Shown here one piece after another: positions 47,921-59,674 of a stretch of DNA of 64,000 nt. Every line of letters begins with the position of its first letter. Position 1 is the stretch's first letter. Position numbers and translations under genes: made by a program. The notes below the pieces were generated by a model. That model ran no database searches. It was given only the letters and a program-made list of their open reading frames with translations, and was not told the origin of the DNA. The DNA is taken from the NCBI RefSeq assembly GCF_018390635.1, contig NZ_JAHBGE010000078.1:1-64000 (forward strand), read 5' to 3'. Source of the stretch: Ancylobacter lacus. GTDB lineage: Bacteria; Pseudomonadota; Alphaproteobacteria; Rhizobiales; Xanthobacteraceae.

Positions 47921-48513
47921 TGGTCATGACCGCCTCCCCGCCGTGCTCGCCGACATTCTCCCCGACGTCGCCCGAGGCGGCCTCCGCCGGGCCGCGCGTG
48001 CGGCCGCTGGCCCCCGACATGGCGACGGTGGAGGCGCTGGCCGCCCTGCTGGTGGCGACGGTGGCGGGGGGCGGCTCGGTCGGCTTCATGCACCCGCTCG
48101 CCTCCGAGGCGGCCCGCCGCTTCTGGGAAGGCGCGCTGGCCGCCGCCGGCCGCGGCGAGCGGACCGTGCTCGGGGCTTTCGTGGGCGAGGAGCTCGCCGC
48201 CACGGTGACGCTGGTCACCGGCCTGCCGGAAAACCAGCCCCACCGCGCCGAGATCGCCAAGATGATGACCGCCCCGGCCCATCGCGGAAGGGGGCTGGCC
48301 AGCGCCCTGCTGGTCGAGGCGGAGCGCCGCGCGGTGGCGCAGGGCCGCAGCCTGCTGGTGCTCGACACCGCGGAGGAGGGCGGCGCGTCCCGCCTCTATG
48401 AGCGCCACGGCTTCGTCCATGGCGGCACCATCCCCGACTACGCGCTGAAGCCGCAGGGCGGCCTGACCGCCACCCGGCTCTACTGGAAGCGGATCGGCGG
48501 GGGAGGGGCCTGA
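47920..48513 (+). CDS. GNAT-family N-acetyltransferase
   Basis: A 197-residue acetyltransferase. The acetyl-CoA binding motif A is [18 protein letters not shown] (R/Q-x-x-G-x-G/A pattern), and the C-terminal [16 protein letters not shown] is the usual motif B. The Pro/Ser-rich first 25 residues are probably disordered. Its ATG overlaps the regulator stop (TGATG), so it is coupled to the XRE-cupin gene and may detoxify or modify the effector sensed by it. The substrate is unknown. Confidence 0.85.
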   Translation: MVMTASPPCSPTFSPTSPEAASAGPRVRPLAPDMATVEALAALLVATVAGGGSVGFMHPLASEAARRFWEGALAAAGRGERTVLGAFVGEELAATVTLVTGLPENQPHRAEIAKMMTAPAHRGRGLASALLVEAERRAVAQGRSLLVLDTAEEGGASRLYERHGFVHGGTIPDYALKPQGGLTATRLYWKRIGGGGA

Positions 48514-48766
48514 GCGCCGCCGCGTCGCCCGCCGGTGTCTGCCCGGCGTCAGGCCATCCGCCGGGCCGCTTTGCCGTTTGCGCGCGCGGCAGCGGGTTCC
48601 GGCGCGGCGCCGTAGGCGGCTTCTGCGCGCCTTTCTCATCGCTGCCTTGACGTCGCCACCCTCGCAAGGCAGCTTCCGCGCGCATTTCGGGCGCGTCCGG
48701 CCGGGCCGCCCGCAGCCGAGCCCTACCCGGGGTTCGGGACCGCTCTCGAAGGATCGCCCACCACCG

Positions 48767-49720
48767 ATGCGCAGCTATCTCGATTTCGAAAAGCCCGTGG
48801 CCGAACTCGAAGCCAAGCTTGAGGAGCTTCGCGAGCTCTCCGCGAAGGGCGATGCGGTGGCGATCGGCGACGACATCACCCGGCTGGAGACGAAGGCCGC
48901 CGAGGCGCTGGCCCAGCTCTACGCCAATCTCACGCCGTGGCAGAAGACGCAGGTGGCCCGCCACCCGCTGCGGCCGCATTTCTCCGACTTCGCCGCCGCG
49001 CTGTTCGAGGAGTTCACCCCGCTCGCCGGCGACCGCAAGTTCGGCGACGACATGGCCATTCTCGGCGGGCTCGCCCGGTTCCGCGGCCGCGCCGTGTGCC
49101 TGCTCGGGCAGGAGAAGGGCTCCACCACCGAAACCCGCATCAAGCACAATTTCGGCATGGCCCGGCCCGAAGGCTACCGCAAGGCGGCCCGGCTGATGGA
49201 GCTGGCCGACCGCTTCCAGCTTCCGGTGATCTCGCTCGTCGACACCGCCGGCGCCTTTCCCGGCCTCGACGCCGAGGAGCGCGGGCAGGCCGAGGCGATC
49301 GCCCGCTCCACCGACGCCTGCCTCGCGCTGGGCGTCCCCAATGTCGCCGTGATCATCGGCGAGGGTGGCTCGGGTGGCGCCATCGCCCTGGCGACGGCCA
49401 ACCGCGTGCTGATGCTGGAGCATTCGATCTACAGCGTGATCTCGCCGGAAGGCGCGGCCTCCATCCTCTGGCGCGACACCGCCAAGGCCCAGGAGGCGGC
49501 GACCAGCATGCGGATCACCGCGCAGGATCTGGCGCGATTCGGCATCGTTGACACCATCATCGCGGAGCCGCCGGGGGGCGCGCACCGCGACCCCGCCGCC
49601 GCCATGTCGGCGACGGGCGATGCCATCGAGGCCGCGCTGAACGGGCTCGAAGGGCTGGATGCCGCCGGGCTGCGCAAGGCCCGGCGCGAGAAGTTCCTGG
49701 CCATCGGCCGGGGGCTCTGA
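48767..49720 (+). CDS. accA: Acetyl-CoA carboxylase carboxyltransferase subunit alpha
   Basis: A 317-residue AccA subunit that, with AccD, transfers CO2 from carboxybiotin to acetyl-CoA, giving malonyl-CoA for fatty acid synthesis. It starts [15 protein letters not shown] and has the [24 protein letters not shown] and GEGGSGGA motifs of the carboxyltransferase fold. The 253 bases upstream separate it from the GNAT gene and probably include its own promoter. Confidence 0.96.
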   Translation: MRSYLDFEKPVAELEAKLEELRELSAKGDAVAIGDDITRLETKAAEALAQLYANLTPWQKTQVARHPLRPHFSDFAAALFEEFTPLAGDRKFGDDMAILGGLARFRGRAVCLLGQEKGSTTETRIKHNFGMARPEGYRKAARLMELADRFQLPVISLVDTAGAFPGLDAEERGQAEAIARSTDACLALGVPNVAVIIGEGGSGGAIALATANRVLMLEHSIYSVISPEGAASILWRDTAKAQEAATSMRITAQDLARFGIVDTIIAEPPGGAHRDPAAAMSATGDAIEAALNGLEGLDAAGLRKARREKFLAIGRGL

Positions 49721-49944
49721 GGCCGGACCCGCCGCCGCGAGGCGGCGGAGAGAAGGACCACACCACGGCAGGGGGTGCCGTGCGCGGTGGGGTGCGTGCG
49801 TCACGGTTCGGGTACGTCGCCGCCGCGGGAGGCGGATGACGCGATTGTGAGGGGGTGGCGGCCGCCGGGCCGCGCTTGCGGTAACCGGTCCGCAAGGGTA
49901 ACGCTCTTAGCCGTGATACTCGTCGACGCCGTCGGGAACGGGGA
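49721..49944. other. Intergenic region upstream of the L,D-transpeptidase gene
   Basis: 224 bases, no gene. An inverted repeat TTGCGG (49876-49881) with CCGCAA (49890-49895) lies about 50 bases before the next gene. It may be an operator, or its left arm may be a weak -35. Confidence 0.4.
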
Positions 49945-51465
49945 GTGTTGGGTTTGAAGGCTGTGGTGACATCGGGGCTTGGGGCTTTCCTGCGGCATCG
50001 CGGCCGCGCGGTGCTCTTCGCCTCGGTCGCGGCGCTGGCGCTGGCGGGCTGCAACGGCAGCAGCGGGCCCGGCCCCAACGCACGCTCGATGAAGCGTCTT
50101 TCCCCCGAGACGGTGGCGCTGATCCAGAGCAAGGGCATGTCGCAGGACAGCCCGCTGGTGGTGCGCATCTTCAAGGAAGAATCCGAGCTCGAGGTCTGGA
50201 AGCAGAAATCCGACGGCGAATACGCCCTGCTGAAGACCTATCCCATCTGCCGCTGGTCCGGCGAGCTGGGGCCGAAGGTGAAGGAAGGCGACCGCCAGGC
50301 GCCGGAAGGCTTCTACACCATCACGCCCGGGCAGATGAACCCGAACTCGAACTACTATCTCGCCTTCAACATGGGCTTTCCCAATGCCTATGACCGCGCC
50401 TGGGGCCGCACCGGCGCGAACCTGATGGTGCATGGCGACTGTTCGTCCTCGGGCTGCTACGCCATGACCGACGAGCAGATCCAGGAAATCTTCGCGCTCG
50501 GCCGCGACAGCTTCATGGGCGGGCAGCGCTCCTTCCAGGTGCAGGCCTATCCCTTCCGCATGACGCCCAAGAACATGGCGCGCCACCGCGACAACCCGAA
50601 CATGCCGTTCTGGCGGATGATCAAGGAAGGCTACGACACCTTCGAGATCACCAAGCTGCCGCCCAAGGTGGATGTCTGCAACAAGCGCTACGTGTTCAAC
50701 GCCACCCCGGCCGACCCGACCCAGCGTTTCGAGCCGAGCGCGGCCTGCCCGCCCTATTCGGTGCCGCCGGATCTCGAGCAGCAGATCGCTGAAAAGCGCG
50801 CCGCCGACGACCGCGCCATGGCGATGATCGCGCCGCTCACCCCGGTCGAGCCGGTGAAGACCGGGAAGGACGGCGGCATGAACGAGGTGTTCCTCGCCAA
50901 GCTGCGCAACCCCTCCGCCGCCGCGCCGGGCTCGCTGCCGCCGGTGGTGAAGCCGCCCGGGCTGGATTACGGCGTCGCCACCAACGCGCCCGCCGACATT
51001 CCGCTGCCCGGCGTGACCCCGCCCGGCGAGAGCGGGCCGAGCGCGGCCGCTTCGGTGGCGCTGGCGACCGCCGACGTGCCGGTGCCGATGGCCCGCCCGG
51101 CGGACGCGCCGGTCGGCACGCCCTCCGAGACCCAGCTCTTCGCCCGCGGCCTGCCCGCCACCCCGACCACCCAGGTCGCGGCGGTGGCGCCGGAGGGCGA
51201 CAATTCCTCGCTGCTGAGCACCGTGGCCCGCCTGCTCGGGCGCAGCGACAGCGCCGAGCCCACCGTGCAGGGCTCGCCGGCGGTGAACGCCGCCAACGCC
51301 GCCTCCTCGGGCTTCTCGCTCGGCCGGCTGTTCGGCCAGGAGGAGGCGCCGCCCGCGCTGACGCCGGCGCAGGCGACCCTCCCGGCCGAGGTGCCGGCGG
51401 CGCCGGTGCGCCCGGCCAGCGCGACCGAGACCCTCTCCGCCGAGGTCGCCCCGCCGGCGCAATAG
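49945..51465 (+). CDS. L,D-transpeptidase (YkuD-type) lipoprotein
   Basis: A 506-residue envelope protein. Its signal sequence ends in a lipobox (LALAGC, Cys near residue 36), so it is likely a lipoprotein. The YkuD catalytic domain (about 70-225) contains HGDCSSSGCYAMTD with the catalytic His and Cys. It would crosslink peptidoglycan or attach proteins to it. After about residue 290 comes a Pro/Ala-rich tail of some 210 residues without recognised domains. Start is GTG at 49945 after GGGGA; a TTG follows immediately. Confidence 0.87.
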   Translation: MLGLKAVVTSGLGAFLRHRGRAVLFASVAALALAGCNGSSGPGPNARSMKRLSPETVALIQSKGMSQDSPLVVRIFKEESELEVWKQKSDGEYALLKTYPICRWSGELGPKVKEGDRQAPEGFYTITPGQMNPNSNYYLAFNMGFPNAYDRAWGRTGANLMVHGDCSSSGCYAMTDEQIQEIFALGRDSFMGGQRSFQVQAYPFRMTPKNMARHRDNPNMPFWRMIKEGYDTFEITKLPPKVDVCNKRYVFNATPADPTQRFEPSAACPPYSVPPDLEQQIAEKRAADDRAMAMIAPLTPVEPVKTGKDGGMNEVFLAKLRNPSAAAPGSLPPVVKPPGLDYGVATNAPADIPLPGVTPPGESGPSAAASVALATADVPVPMARPADAPVGTPSETQLFARGLPATPTTQVAAVAPEGDNSSLLSTVARLLGRSDSAEPTVQGSPAVNAANAASSGFSLGRLFGQEEAPPALTPAQATLPAEVPAAPVRPASATETLSAEVAPPAQ

Positions 51466-51707
51466 CCCCGCGCTTCCCGCCCGCCGCGCCGCGCGCGCCG
51501 CTCGTGTCCTGATGCGCCTCTTGGCGCCGGGATGCCGGCGCGAAGCCGCCGTCCGCTCCTCGCTGGCGCGGCGCATCGCCCGCGCCCCGGGGGTGGATCG
51601 TCACAAAGCGATGTTCTCGCGCGGGGACGGCCCCTAGGATCGGGGCACCCGATCCGGGGCGGTTGTGCCCTCTGGATCGGGGTACCCGAGCCGGAGCCGT
51701 TCTGCCC
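51466..51707. other. Upstream region of the MFS gene
   Basis: 242 bases. The last 71 hold a tandem duplication with two palindromes (listed separately) that runs into the start codon. The rest shows no recognisable signal. Confidence 0.5.
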
Positions 51708-51710
51708 ATG
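51637..51710. repeat. Tandem 37-base duplication ending at the MFS start codon
   Basis: Units 51637-51673 and 51674-51710 are 29 of 37 identical. Each opens with a palindrome: GGATCGGG-GCA-CCCGATCC (51637-51655, perfect) and GGATCGGG-GTA-CCCGAGCC (51674-51692, one mismatch). The palindrome centres are 37 bases apart, about 3.5 helical turns. Confidence 0.85.
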
Positions 51711-52937
51711 TCGTCGCCCTCCCTGACGTCGCCGCCGTCCCTGGCGCCCGCCGCCCTCGACAGCCGCGCCGGCTGGCCGGTGGTGGCCGGCACCCATGTG
51801 CTGACGGCGGTGATCTTCGGCTCGTCCTATGCGTTCGCCGCGCTGTTTCCGGGCCTCGCCGCGGAATTCCAGGCCTCGCGCGGCGCGACCGCGCTGGTGT
51901 TCTCGCTCTCGGCGGCGATCTACTGCTCGATGGGCGCCTTCGCCGGGCCGCTGGGCGACCGGTTTCCCCCGCGCGTGCTGGTGCTGGCCGGGCTGGCGGT
52001 GATCATCGCCGGCTATGTCGCCGCCGCCTTCGCGCCGACGCTGGCGCTGCTCTACGTGTTCTACGCGCTGGGCGCCGGAATCGGCATCGGGCTGTGCTAC
52101 GTGCCGGCGCTGGGGGCGGTGCAGTCCTGGTTCCTGCGGCAGCGGGCGCGGGCTTCCGGCATCGCGCTGGCGGGCCTCGGCGTCGGCACGCTGGTGCTGC
52201 CGGCGCTGACGGCGCGGCTGATGCCGGAGCTCGGCTGGCGCGGCGGGCTGCTGATGCTGGCGGGGGTCTGCGCGGTGCTGGGCGTGCCGGCGGCGCTGCT
52301 CATCCGCCGCCGCGGCTTCGCGGTGAACACCGCGCGGGCGACCCGCTCGCCCGGCATGGCGGTGCTGTGGCGCGACGGCCGCTTCCGCCAGCTCTACCTC
52401 TCGATGATGCTGGCCTCGTTCTCCATCTACATTGCCTATGTCCATCTGGTGCCGGCGACCCAGGATATCGGCCTGCCGCTGGAGACCGGGACGCTGCTGG
52501 TGGGGCTTATCGGGGTCGGCAGCGTCGGCGGGCGCTTCGTGCTCACCGGCTTCGGCGACCGGCTGGGCCCGCACCGGCTGCTGATGCTGCTGACCTTCGC
52601 GCTCGCCGGCTGCTTCGTGCTGTGGGCGGCGGCGACCAGCTTCACGCTGCTGGCGGCCTTCGCCGTGCTGTTCGGCCTCAGCTATGGCGGCTGCGTCGGG
52701 CTCTACCCGGCGGTGGCGGCGGAACTGTTCGGCGCCCGCCACATCGGCGCGGTGCTCGGGCTGCTCTACACCGGCGTCGGCGTCGCCGCGCTGCTGGGGC
52801 CGACGCTGGCCGGGGTGGTGTTCGATCTCACCGGCAGCTACGCCATGCCGATCCTCGTCAGCGCCGCGGCGGCGGCGGTCTCCGGCCTGCTCATCATCGG
52901 CCTCGGCCCCCGCGACGAAAGCGAGCACCTCACCTGA
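51708..52937 (+). CDS. Major facilitator superfamily transporter
   Basis: A 409-residue carrier with about 12 transmembrane helices in two halves. The loop after helix 2 has the MFS signature GPLGDRFPPR, and the second half repeats it as GFGDRLGPHR. The overall pattern resembles the monocarboxylate/oxalate-formate antiporter group, though the substrate is not determinable. Start at 51708 (MSSPSLTSPPS). It is monocistronic, with duplicated operator-like palindromes directly upstream and no adjacent regulator gene. Confidence 0.87.
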   Translation: MSSPSLTSPPSLAPAALDSRAGWPVVAGTHVLTAVIFGSSYAFAALFPGLAAEFQASRGATALVFSLSAAIYCSMGAFAGPLGDRFPPRVLVLAGLAVIIAGYVAAAFAPTLALLYVFYALGAGIGIGLCYVPALGAVQSWFLRQRARASGIALAGLGVGTLVLPALTARLMPELGWRGGLLMLAGVCAVLGVPAALLIRRRGFAVNTARATRSPGMAVLWRDGRFRQLYLSMMLASFSIYIAYVHLVPATQDIGLPLETGTLLVGLIGVGSVGGRFVLTGFGDRLGPHRLLMLLTFALAGCFVLWAAATSFTLLAAFAVLFGLSYGGCVGLYPAVAAELFGARHIGAVLGLLYTGVGVAALLGPTLAGVVFDLTGSYAMPILVSAAAAAVSGLLIIGLGPRDESEHLT

Positions 52938-53044
52938 GGGCGGGTGCCGCCGGGGCGGCGTTCCACAAGGACGTGTGCCAGACGTCCGCGACCCTCATGT
53001 CTGCCGGGTCCGCGGAGCTGCCATCATGAAGCCCCTTCCGCCCC

Positions 53045-53179
53045 TCATCGTCTGAACCCAGCCAGACGAACATACCAGCGCGGGCTTTCCAGCGTCTGGC
53101 GCACCATCTCGCGATCGAACGCCGCGAGGGCGGTCTTGCCGTGGGAAAAGACGTTTTCAAAACGTCTCGATGGTTGCCT
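53045..53179 (-). pseudogene. Possible 3' remnant of a decayed gene
   Basis: An open minus-strand frame without an early start codon encodes a balanced-composition C-terminus (including FSHGKTALAAFDREMVRQTL and SPRWYVRLAGFRR) ending at TGA 53047-53045. It looks more protein-like than the usual GC-rich shadow frames, but it lacks an N-terminus: the only ATG (53107) leaves 20 residues. Family not recognised. Confidence 0.25.
53149..53167. promoter_or_regulatory. Perfect 19-base palindrome AGACGTTTT-C-AAAACGTCT
   Basis: Nine-base arms around a single C, AT-rich within GC-rich surroundings. Operator-like, but there is no intact gene next to it to control. It may be left over from the decayed gene. 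Confidence 0.5.
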
Positions 53180-53290
53180 TCAGGCCGTCATCTTGCGGGG
53201 CCGTGCCCGGATCCGGCGCCCAGAAGCGGCCGCAGCGCGAAGGCGGCCACGGGGTAGACGAGATGCCGGTAGCGCGCCGGGTCCGGCATG

Positions 53291-53344
53291 GCACGGCCTC
53301 CATCCCTCATCCCGGGGTGGCGGGACAATGGATGGAGGCCGTGC
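53291..53344. repeat. 54-base cruciform-like inverted repeat downstream of secA
   Basis: Outer 15-base arms GCACGGCCTCCATCC (53291-53305) and GGATGGAGGCCGTGC (53330-53344) are perfect. Inside, TCCCG and CGGGA form a second stem separated by symmetric 4-base bulges. It lies 69 bases past the secA stop. There is no T-run, so it is not a classic terminator; it may be a REP/MITE-like element or an mRNA-end stabiliser. Confidence 0.7.
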
Positions 53345-53412
53345 AGCTCAAGGTTGCGCGTCGGCCGGGCCGGCGCGCCAGCGCCTCGGGACGAAACCGG
53401 CGCGCCGGCGCC

Positions 53413-56208
<2,796 letters not shown>

Positions 56209-56625
56209 CGTGTCTTCCAATCCGTCCCGCCAGGGCAGGTGACGGGCACGGCGGTGGCGGGCCGCCGGGCCCTGTATGTGCGACGCAGGGTCGCCGCTCC
56301 GAACCAGCCGCGCTTTACGGCCGAAATGGGTCGCCGGAGGCGTGCGGTGCGGATGACGCGGGGCCGGCACGTCACATATATGCGAGCGTGGCGGTGGGAC
56401 CGCGCCGCGTGCCACACTTATGAACGGGTTTGGGGGTTGTCAATTGGCGGCGGCCGCGGCTTCCGCGGCTTCCGCACCGTCCGCCGATCCTTCAACGGGG
56501 CCGCGGGCGTTATCCCCTTCTCCGCCTGCGCGCCCCCCATCGACGGACCTTGCAAGCCTGCGCCGACTGAGCGAGCTTTCGCCGCCCGAAGAGCGGACAA
56601 CCGCAAAACCCCCAAGGACAGTTCT
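56209..56625. other. Divergent secA / parvulin intergenic region
   Basis: 417 bases shared by two export-related genes. It holds a probable secA promoter at 56416-56443 (leader about 200 bases). No gene or strong inverted repeat is seen; the promoter of the rightward gene was not resolved. Confidence 0.5.
56416..56443 (-). promoter_or_regulatory. Probable secA promoter
   Basis: On the minus strand a perfect TTGACA (56443-56438) is followed after 16 bases by ATAAGT (56421-56416), or after 15 by CATAAG. The long leader of about 200 bases to secA could carry translational control. Confidence 0.5.
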
Positions 56626-57660
56626 ATGCACCCTCACCTCCTGCGCGCCGCTCTGCCGAACCCGGCGGCCCACCGCTCCGGCCTGCTGCGGGCGAGCCTC
56701 GCGGCCCTGCTGATCGCGGCGGTGGCCTCGCCGGCTCTCGCCCAGACCGCCGCGCCCGCCACCCCGGCGCCGGCCGCGACCACCGCCGCCCCCGCGGCGA
56801 CCGGCGACGACCCGGTGCTGGCGACGGTCAACGGCGTCGCCCTGCGCAAGAGCGACCTCGCCGTTGCCGAGGACGAGCTGGGCGCCAGCCTGCCGCCTCA
56901 GCTCACCGGCCCGGCGCGCGATGAATATGTGCTCGGCTTCCTCATCGACATGACCGCGCTGGCCCAGGCCGCCGAGGCCGAGAAGCTGGCCGAGGGCGCC
57001 GAGTTCCAGCGCCAGCTCGACTTCGCCAAGAAGCGCATCCTCATGCAGGCCGCGCTCAACCAGGCGACCAAGGCCGCCATCACCGACGAGGTGATGAAGA
57101 AGACCTATGAGGACGCCCTGAAGCAGCAGAAGCCGGAAGAGGAAGTGCACGCCCGCCACATCCTGTTCCGCGCCGACCCCAAGGACGAGAAGGCTTCCGC
57201 CGCCGCCAAGGCGAAGGCCGAGGAGGTCGAGGCCAAGCTGAAGAAGGGCGACGACTTCGCCACCCTCGCCAAGCAGCTCACCGAGGACCCCTCGGGCAAG
57301 GAGACCGGCGGCGATCTCGGCTTCTTCACCCAGGACCAGATGGTGCCGGAATTCGCCACCGTCGCCTTCAAGCTGAAGCCGGGCGAGGTTTCCGAGCCGG
57401 TGAAGACCCAGTTCGGCTGGCACGTCATCAAGGTCGAGGAGAAGCGCCAGAAGCCGCTCCCGACCTTTGACGAGGTGAAGCCGCAGATCCAGCAGTTCCT
57501 CGTCCAGAAGGCGCAGGCCGAGCTGGTGCAGAAGACCCGCGACGCCGCCAAGGTCGAGAAGACCGCCGCCGCGCCCTCGCCGAGCGACCTGCGCACCAAC
57601 GCGCCGGCCGCCCCGGCCGATGCCGACAACACCAAGACCGACCAGCCGAAGGCGCCCTGA
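56626..57660 (+). CDS. Periplasmic parvulin-type peptidylprolyl isomerase
   Basis: A 344-residue precursor. The signal peptide ends at about residue 40 (VASPALAQ). A Lys/Ala-rich SurA-N-like helical region follows. One parvulin domain spans about 175-270 ([40 protein letters not shown]). The C-terminal tail is Ala/Pro-rich. It probably folds exported proteins in the periplasm, fitting its place next to secA. AAGGA sits eight bases before the ATG. A terminator follows. Confidence 0.9.
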   Translation: MHPHLLRAALPNPAAHRSGLLRASLAALLIAAVASPALAQTAAPATPAPAATTAAPAATGDDPVLATVNGVALRKSDLAVAEDELGASLPPQLTGPARDEYVLGFLIDMTALAQAAEAEKLAEGAEFQRQLDFAKKRILMQAALNQATKAAITDEVMKKTYEDALKQQKPEEEVHARHILFRADPKDEKASAAAKAKAEEVEAKLKKGDDFATLAKQLTEDPSGKETGGDLGFFTQDQMVPEFATVAFKLKPGEVSEPVKTQFGWHVIKVEEKRQKPLPTFDEVKPQIQQFLVQKAQAELVQKTRDAAKVEKTAAAPSPSDLRTNAPAAPADADNTKTDQPKAP

Positions 57661-57959
57661 TCGCGCCCCCACGCCGGAAAGGCTTCGTAACGACGCAAGG
57701 AGGGGCCGCCCGCGAGGGCGGCCCTTTCGCGTCCGGCCCTCCCGGGTCCGGTCCTCCCGGGTCCCCTGCCGTCCGGCGTCTGTGTCGCCACGGCTCGCGG
57801 CCGGCCACGCGCGGCCGGGCCCCGGCGGCGGCGCGTGCCGGTGTGTTCGGCCGCGCCGTGCGACACCACCTTCGGCCTCTTGCGTGTGACGGCGCCTTCC
57901 GGCACACCCTTGGCGCCCTCCGGTGCCCTGGCGCCTTCCTGTCCGCAGAGACCTTTCCG
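57661..57959. other. Intergenic region between parvulin gene and argJ
   Basis: 299 bases. It contains the terminator at 57703-57727 and then very GC-rich sequence with Arg/Pro-coding shadow frames only. The argJ promoter was not recognised. Confidence 0.5.
57703..57727 (+). terminator. Terminator after the parvulin gene
   Basis: GGGCCGCC (57703-57710) pairs with GGCGGCCC (57717-57724), followed by a short TTT. Confidence 0.7.
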
Positions 57960-59207
57960 ATGGCTCACGACGCTCCGCTCTCCCCGCTCGCGCCCAAGCA
58001 CACGCCCGAGGTCGGGCCGGTGGAAGGGGTGCGCTTCGCCACGGCCGAGGCCGGCATCCGCTACAAGGGCCGCACCGACGTGCTGCTGCTGACGCTCGAC
58101 CCCGGCACCACCGTGGCCGGCGTCTTCACCCGCTCCAAATGCCCGTCCGCCCCGGTGGAGTGGTGCCGCGAGCAGCTCGGGCAGGGCACCGCCCGGGCGC
58201 TGGTGGTGAATTCCGGCAACGCCAACGCCTTCACCGGCTCGCGCGGCCGGGCGGCGACGAAGCTCACCGCCGAGATCGCGGCCCGGGCGCTCGGCTGCGC
58301 CGAGCACGAGATCTTCCTCGCTTCCACCGGCGTCATCGGCGAGCCGCTCGACGCCACCAAATTCGAGGGCGTGCTGAGCGAGACCGCGACCCGGCTGGCG
58401 CCGCTGCCCTGGCTGGACGCGGCCCGCGCCATCATGACCACCGACACCTTCCCCAAGGTGGCGACCGCCACGGTCGAGATCGGCGGCGTCGCGGTCACCA
58501 TCGCCGGCATCGCCAAGGGCGCCGGCATGATCGCCCCCGACATGGCCACCATGCTGTCCTTCGTCTTCACCGATGCCCCGATCGCCGCGCCGGCGCTGCA
58601 GGCGCTGCTCTCGGCCGGTGTGGTGGACAGCTTCAACGCCATCACCGTCGACGGCGACACCTCCACCTCCGACACGCTGATGCTGTTCGCCACCGGCGCG
58701 GCGGCCAGGCGCGGGGCGCCCGCGATCGCGGACGCCGCCGATCCCCGCCTCGCCGGTTTCGCCGCCGCGCTGGACGGCGTGCTGCTGGACCTCGCCGAGC
58801 AGGTCGCGCGCGATGGCGAGGGCGCCCGCAAGCTGGTGCGCATCCATGTCACCGGCGCGGTCTCGAAGGAGAGCGCCCGCCGCATCGGCATGTCGATCGC
58901 CAATTCCCCGCTGGTGAAGACCGCGGTGGCGGGCGAGGACGCCAATTGGGGCCGCATCGTCATGGCGGTGGGCAAGGCGGGCGAGCCGGCCGAGCGCGAT
59001 CTCCTCGCCATCCGCTTCGGCGCCATCCGGGTTGCCGCCGAGGGCATGCGCGACCCCGCCTATGACGAGGCCGAGGTTTCCGCCTACATGAAGAACGACG
59101 TCATCGACATCGGCGTCGACATCGGGCTGGGCGAGGGCGCGGACCGGGTGATGACCTGCGACCTCACCAAGGAATATGTCGCCATCAACGGCGACTACCG
59201 CTCGTGA
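57960..59207 (+). CDS. argJ: Bifunctional glutamate N-acetyltransferase / amino-acid acetyltransferase
   Basis: A 415-residue ArgJ (ornithine acetyltransferase) that recycles acetyl groups in arginine synthesis. It is made as a precursor that cleaves itself before the Thr of [14 protein letters not shown], and the motif is intact. [12 protein letters not shown] and [10 protein letters not shown] are also characteristic. Start at 57960 ([12 protein letters not shown]). The mutT start lies 29 bases after its stop, so the two are probably co-transcribed. Confidence 0.96.
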   Translation: MAHDAPLSPLAPKHTPEVGPVEGVRFATAEAGIRYKGRTDVLLLTLDPGTTVAGVFTRSKCPSAPVEWCREQLGQGTARALVVNSGNANAFTGSRGRAATKLTAEIAARALGCAEHEIFLASTGVIGEPLDATKFEGVLSETATRLAPLPWLDAARAIMTTDTFPKVATATVEIGGVAVTIAGIAKGAGMIAPDMATMLSFVFTDAPIAAPALQALLSAGVVDSFNAITVDGDTSTSDTLMLFATGAAARRGAPAIADAADPRLAGFAAALDGVLLDLAEQVARDGEGARKLVRIHVTGAVSKESARRIGMSIANSPLVKTAVAGEDANWGRIVMAVGKAGEPAERDLLAIRFGAIRVAAEGMRDPAYDEAEVSAYMKNDVIDIGVDIGLGEGADRVMTCDLTKEYVAINGDYRS

Positions 59208-59235
59208 GCGGCGGCCGGAGCGGGGAGACGGCACG

Positions 59236-59649
59236 GTGAAGCTGGTCCTGGTCGCCGCCGCGGCGCTGGTCGATGCCGACGGGCGCGTGCTGCTGGCCGA
59301 GCGGCCGGCGGGCAAGCAGCTCGCCGGCATGTGGGAGTTTCCCGGCGGCAAGGTTGAGCCGGGCGAGCGGCCGGAGGACTGCCTCATCCGCGAGCTGGCG
59401 GAAGAGCTTGGCATCGCGGTGAAGGAGGCGTGCCTCGCCCCTCTCACCTTCGCCAGCCACAGCTACGACACCTTCCAGCTCCTGATGCCGCTGTGGATCT
59501 GCCGGCGCTGGGAAGGCGTGGTGCAGGGCCGCGAGGGCCAGCGCCTCGCCTGGGTGAAGCCGGGCAGGCTGCGCGACTACCCCATGCCCCCCGCCGACGA
59601 GCCGCTGATCCCCGCCCTCATCGACCTGCTCGGCCCCGGCCGCGACTGA
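59236..59649 (+). CDS. mutT: 8-oxo-dGTP diphosphatase MutT
   Basis: A 137-residue Nudix hydrolase with an exact Nudix box (GKVEPGERPEDCLIRELAEE followed by LGI). The MWEFPGG motif preceding it is typical of MutT, which removes 8-oxo-dGTP from the nucleotide pool. The GTG start at 59236 is chosen: GGGGAGA lies upstream and homology begins at VKLVLVAAAALVD. An ATG at 59176 would lie inside argJ. Confidence 0.9.
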   Translation: MKLVLVAAAALVDADGRVLLAERPAGKQLAGMWEFPGGKVEPGERPEDCLIRELAEELGIAVKEACLAPLTFASHSYDTFQLLMPLWICRRWEGVVQGREGQRLAWVKPGRLRDYPMPPADEPLIPALIDLLGPGRD

Positions 59650-59674
59650 ACCGCCCGGGCCGGGACTTCCGGCC

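Larger units (their letters stand above)
52938..53412. other. Gene-poor region between the MFS gene and secA
   Basis: 475 bases between convergent genes. It contains a 19-base palindrome (53149-53167), a 54-base cruciform-like repeat (53291-53344) and minus-strand frames that read like the tail of a decayed protein (53045-53179). A 33-codon frame (53188-53289) also lies there. No intact gene is confidently called. Confidence 0.5.
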
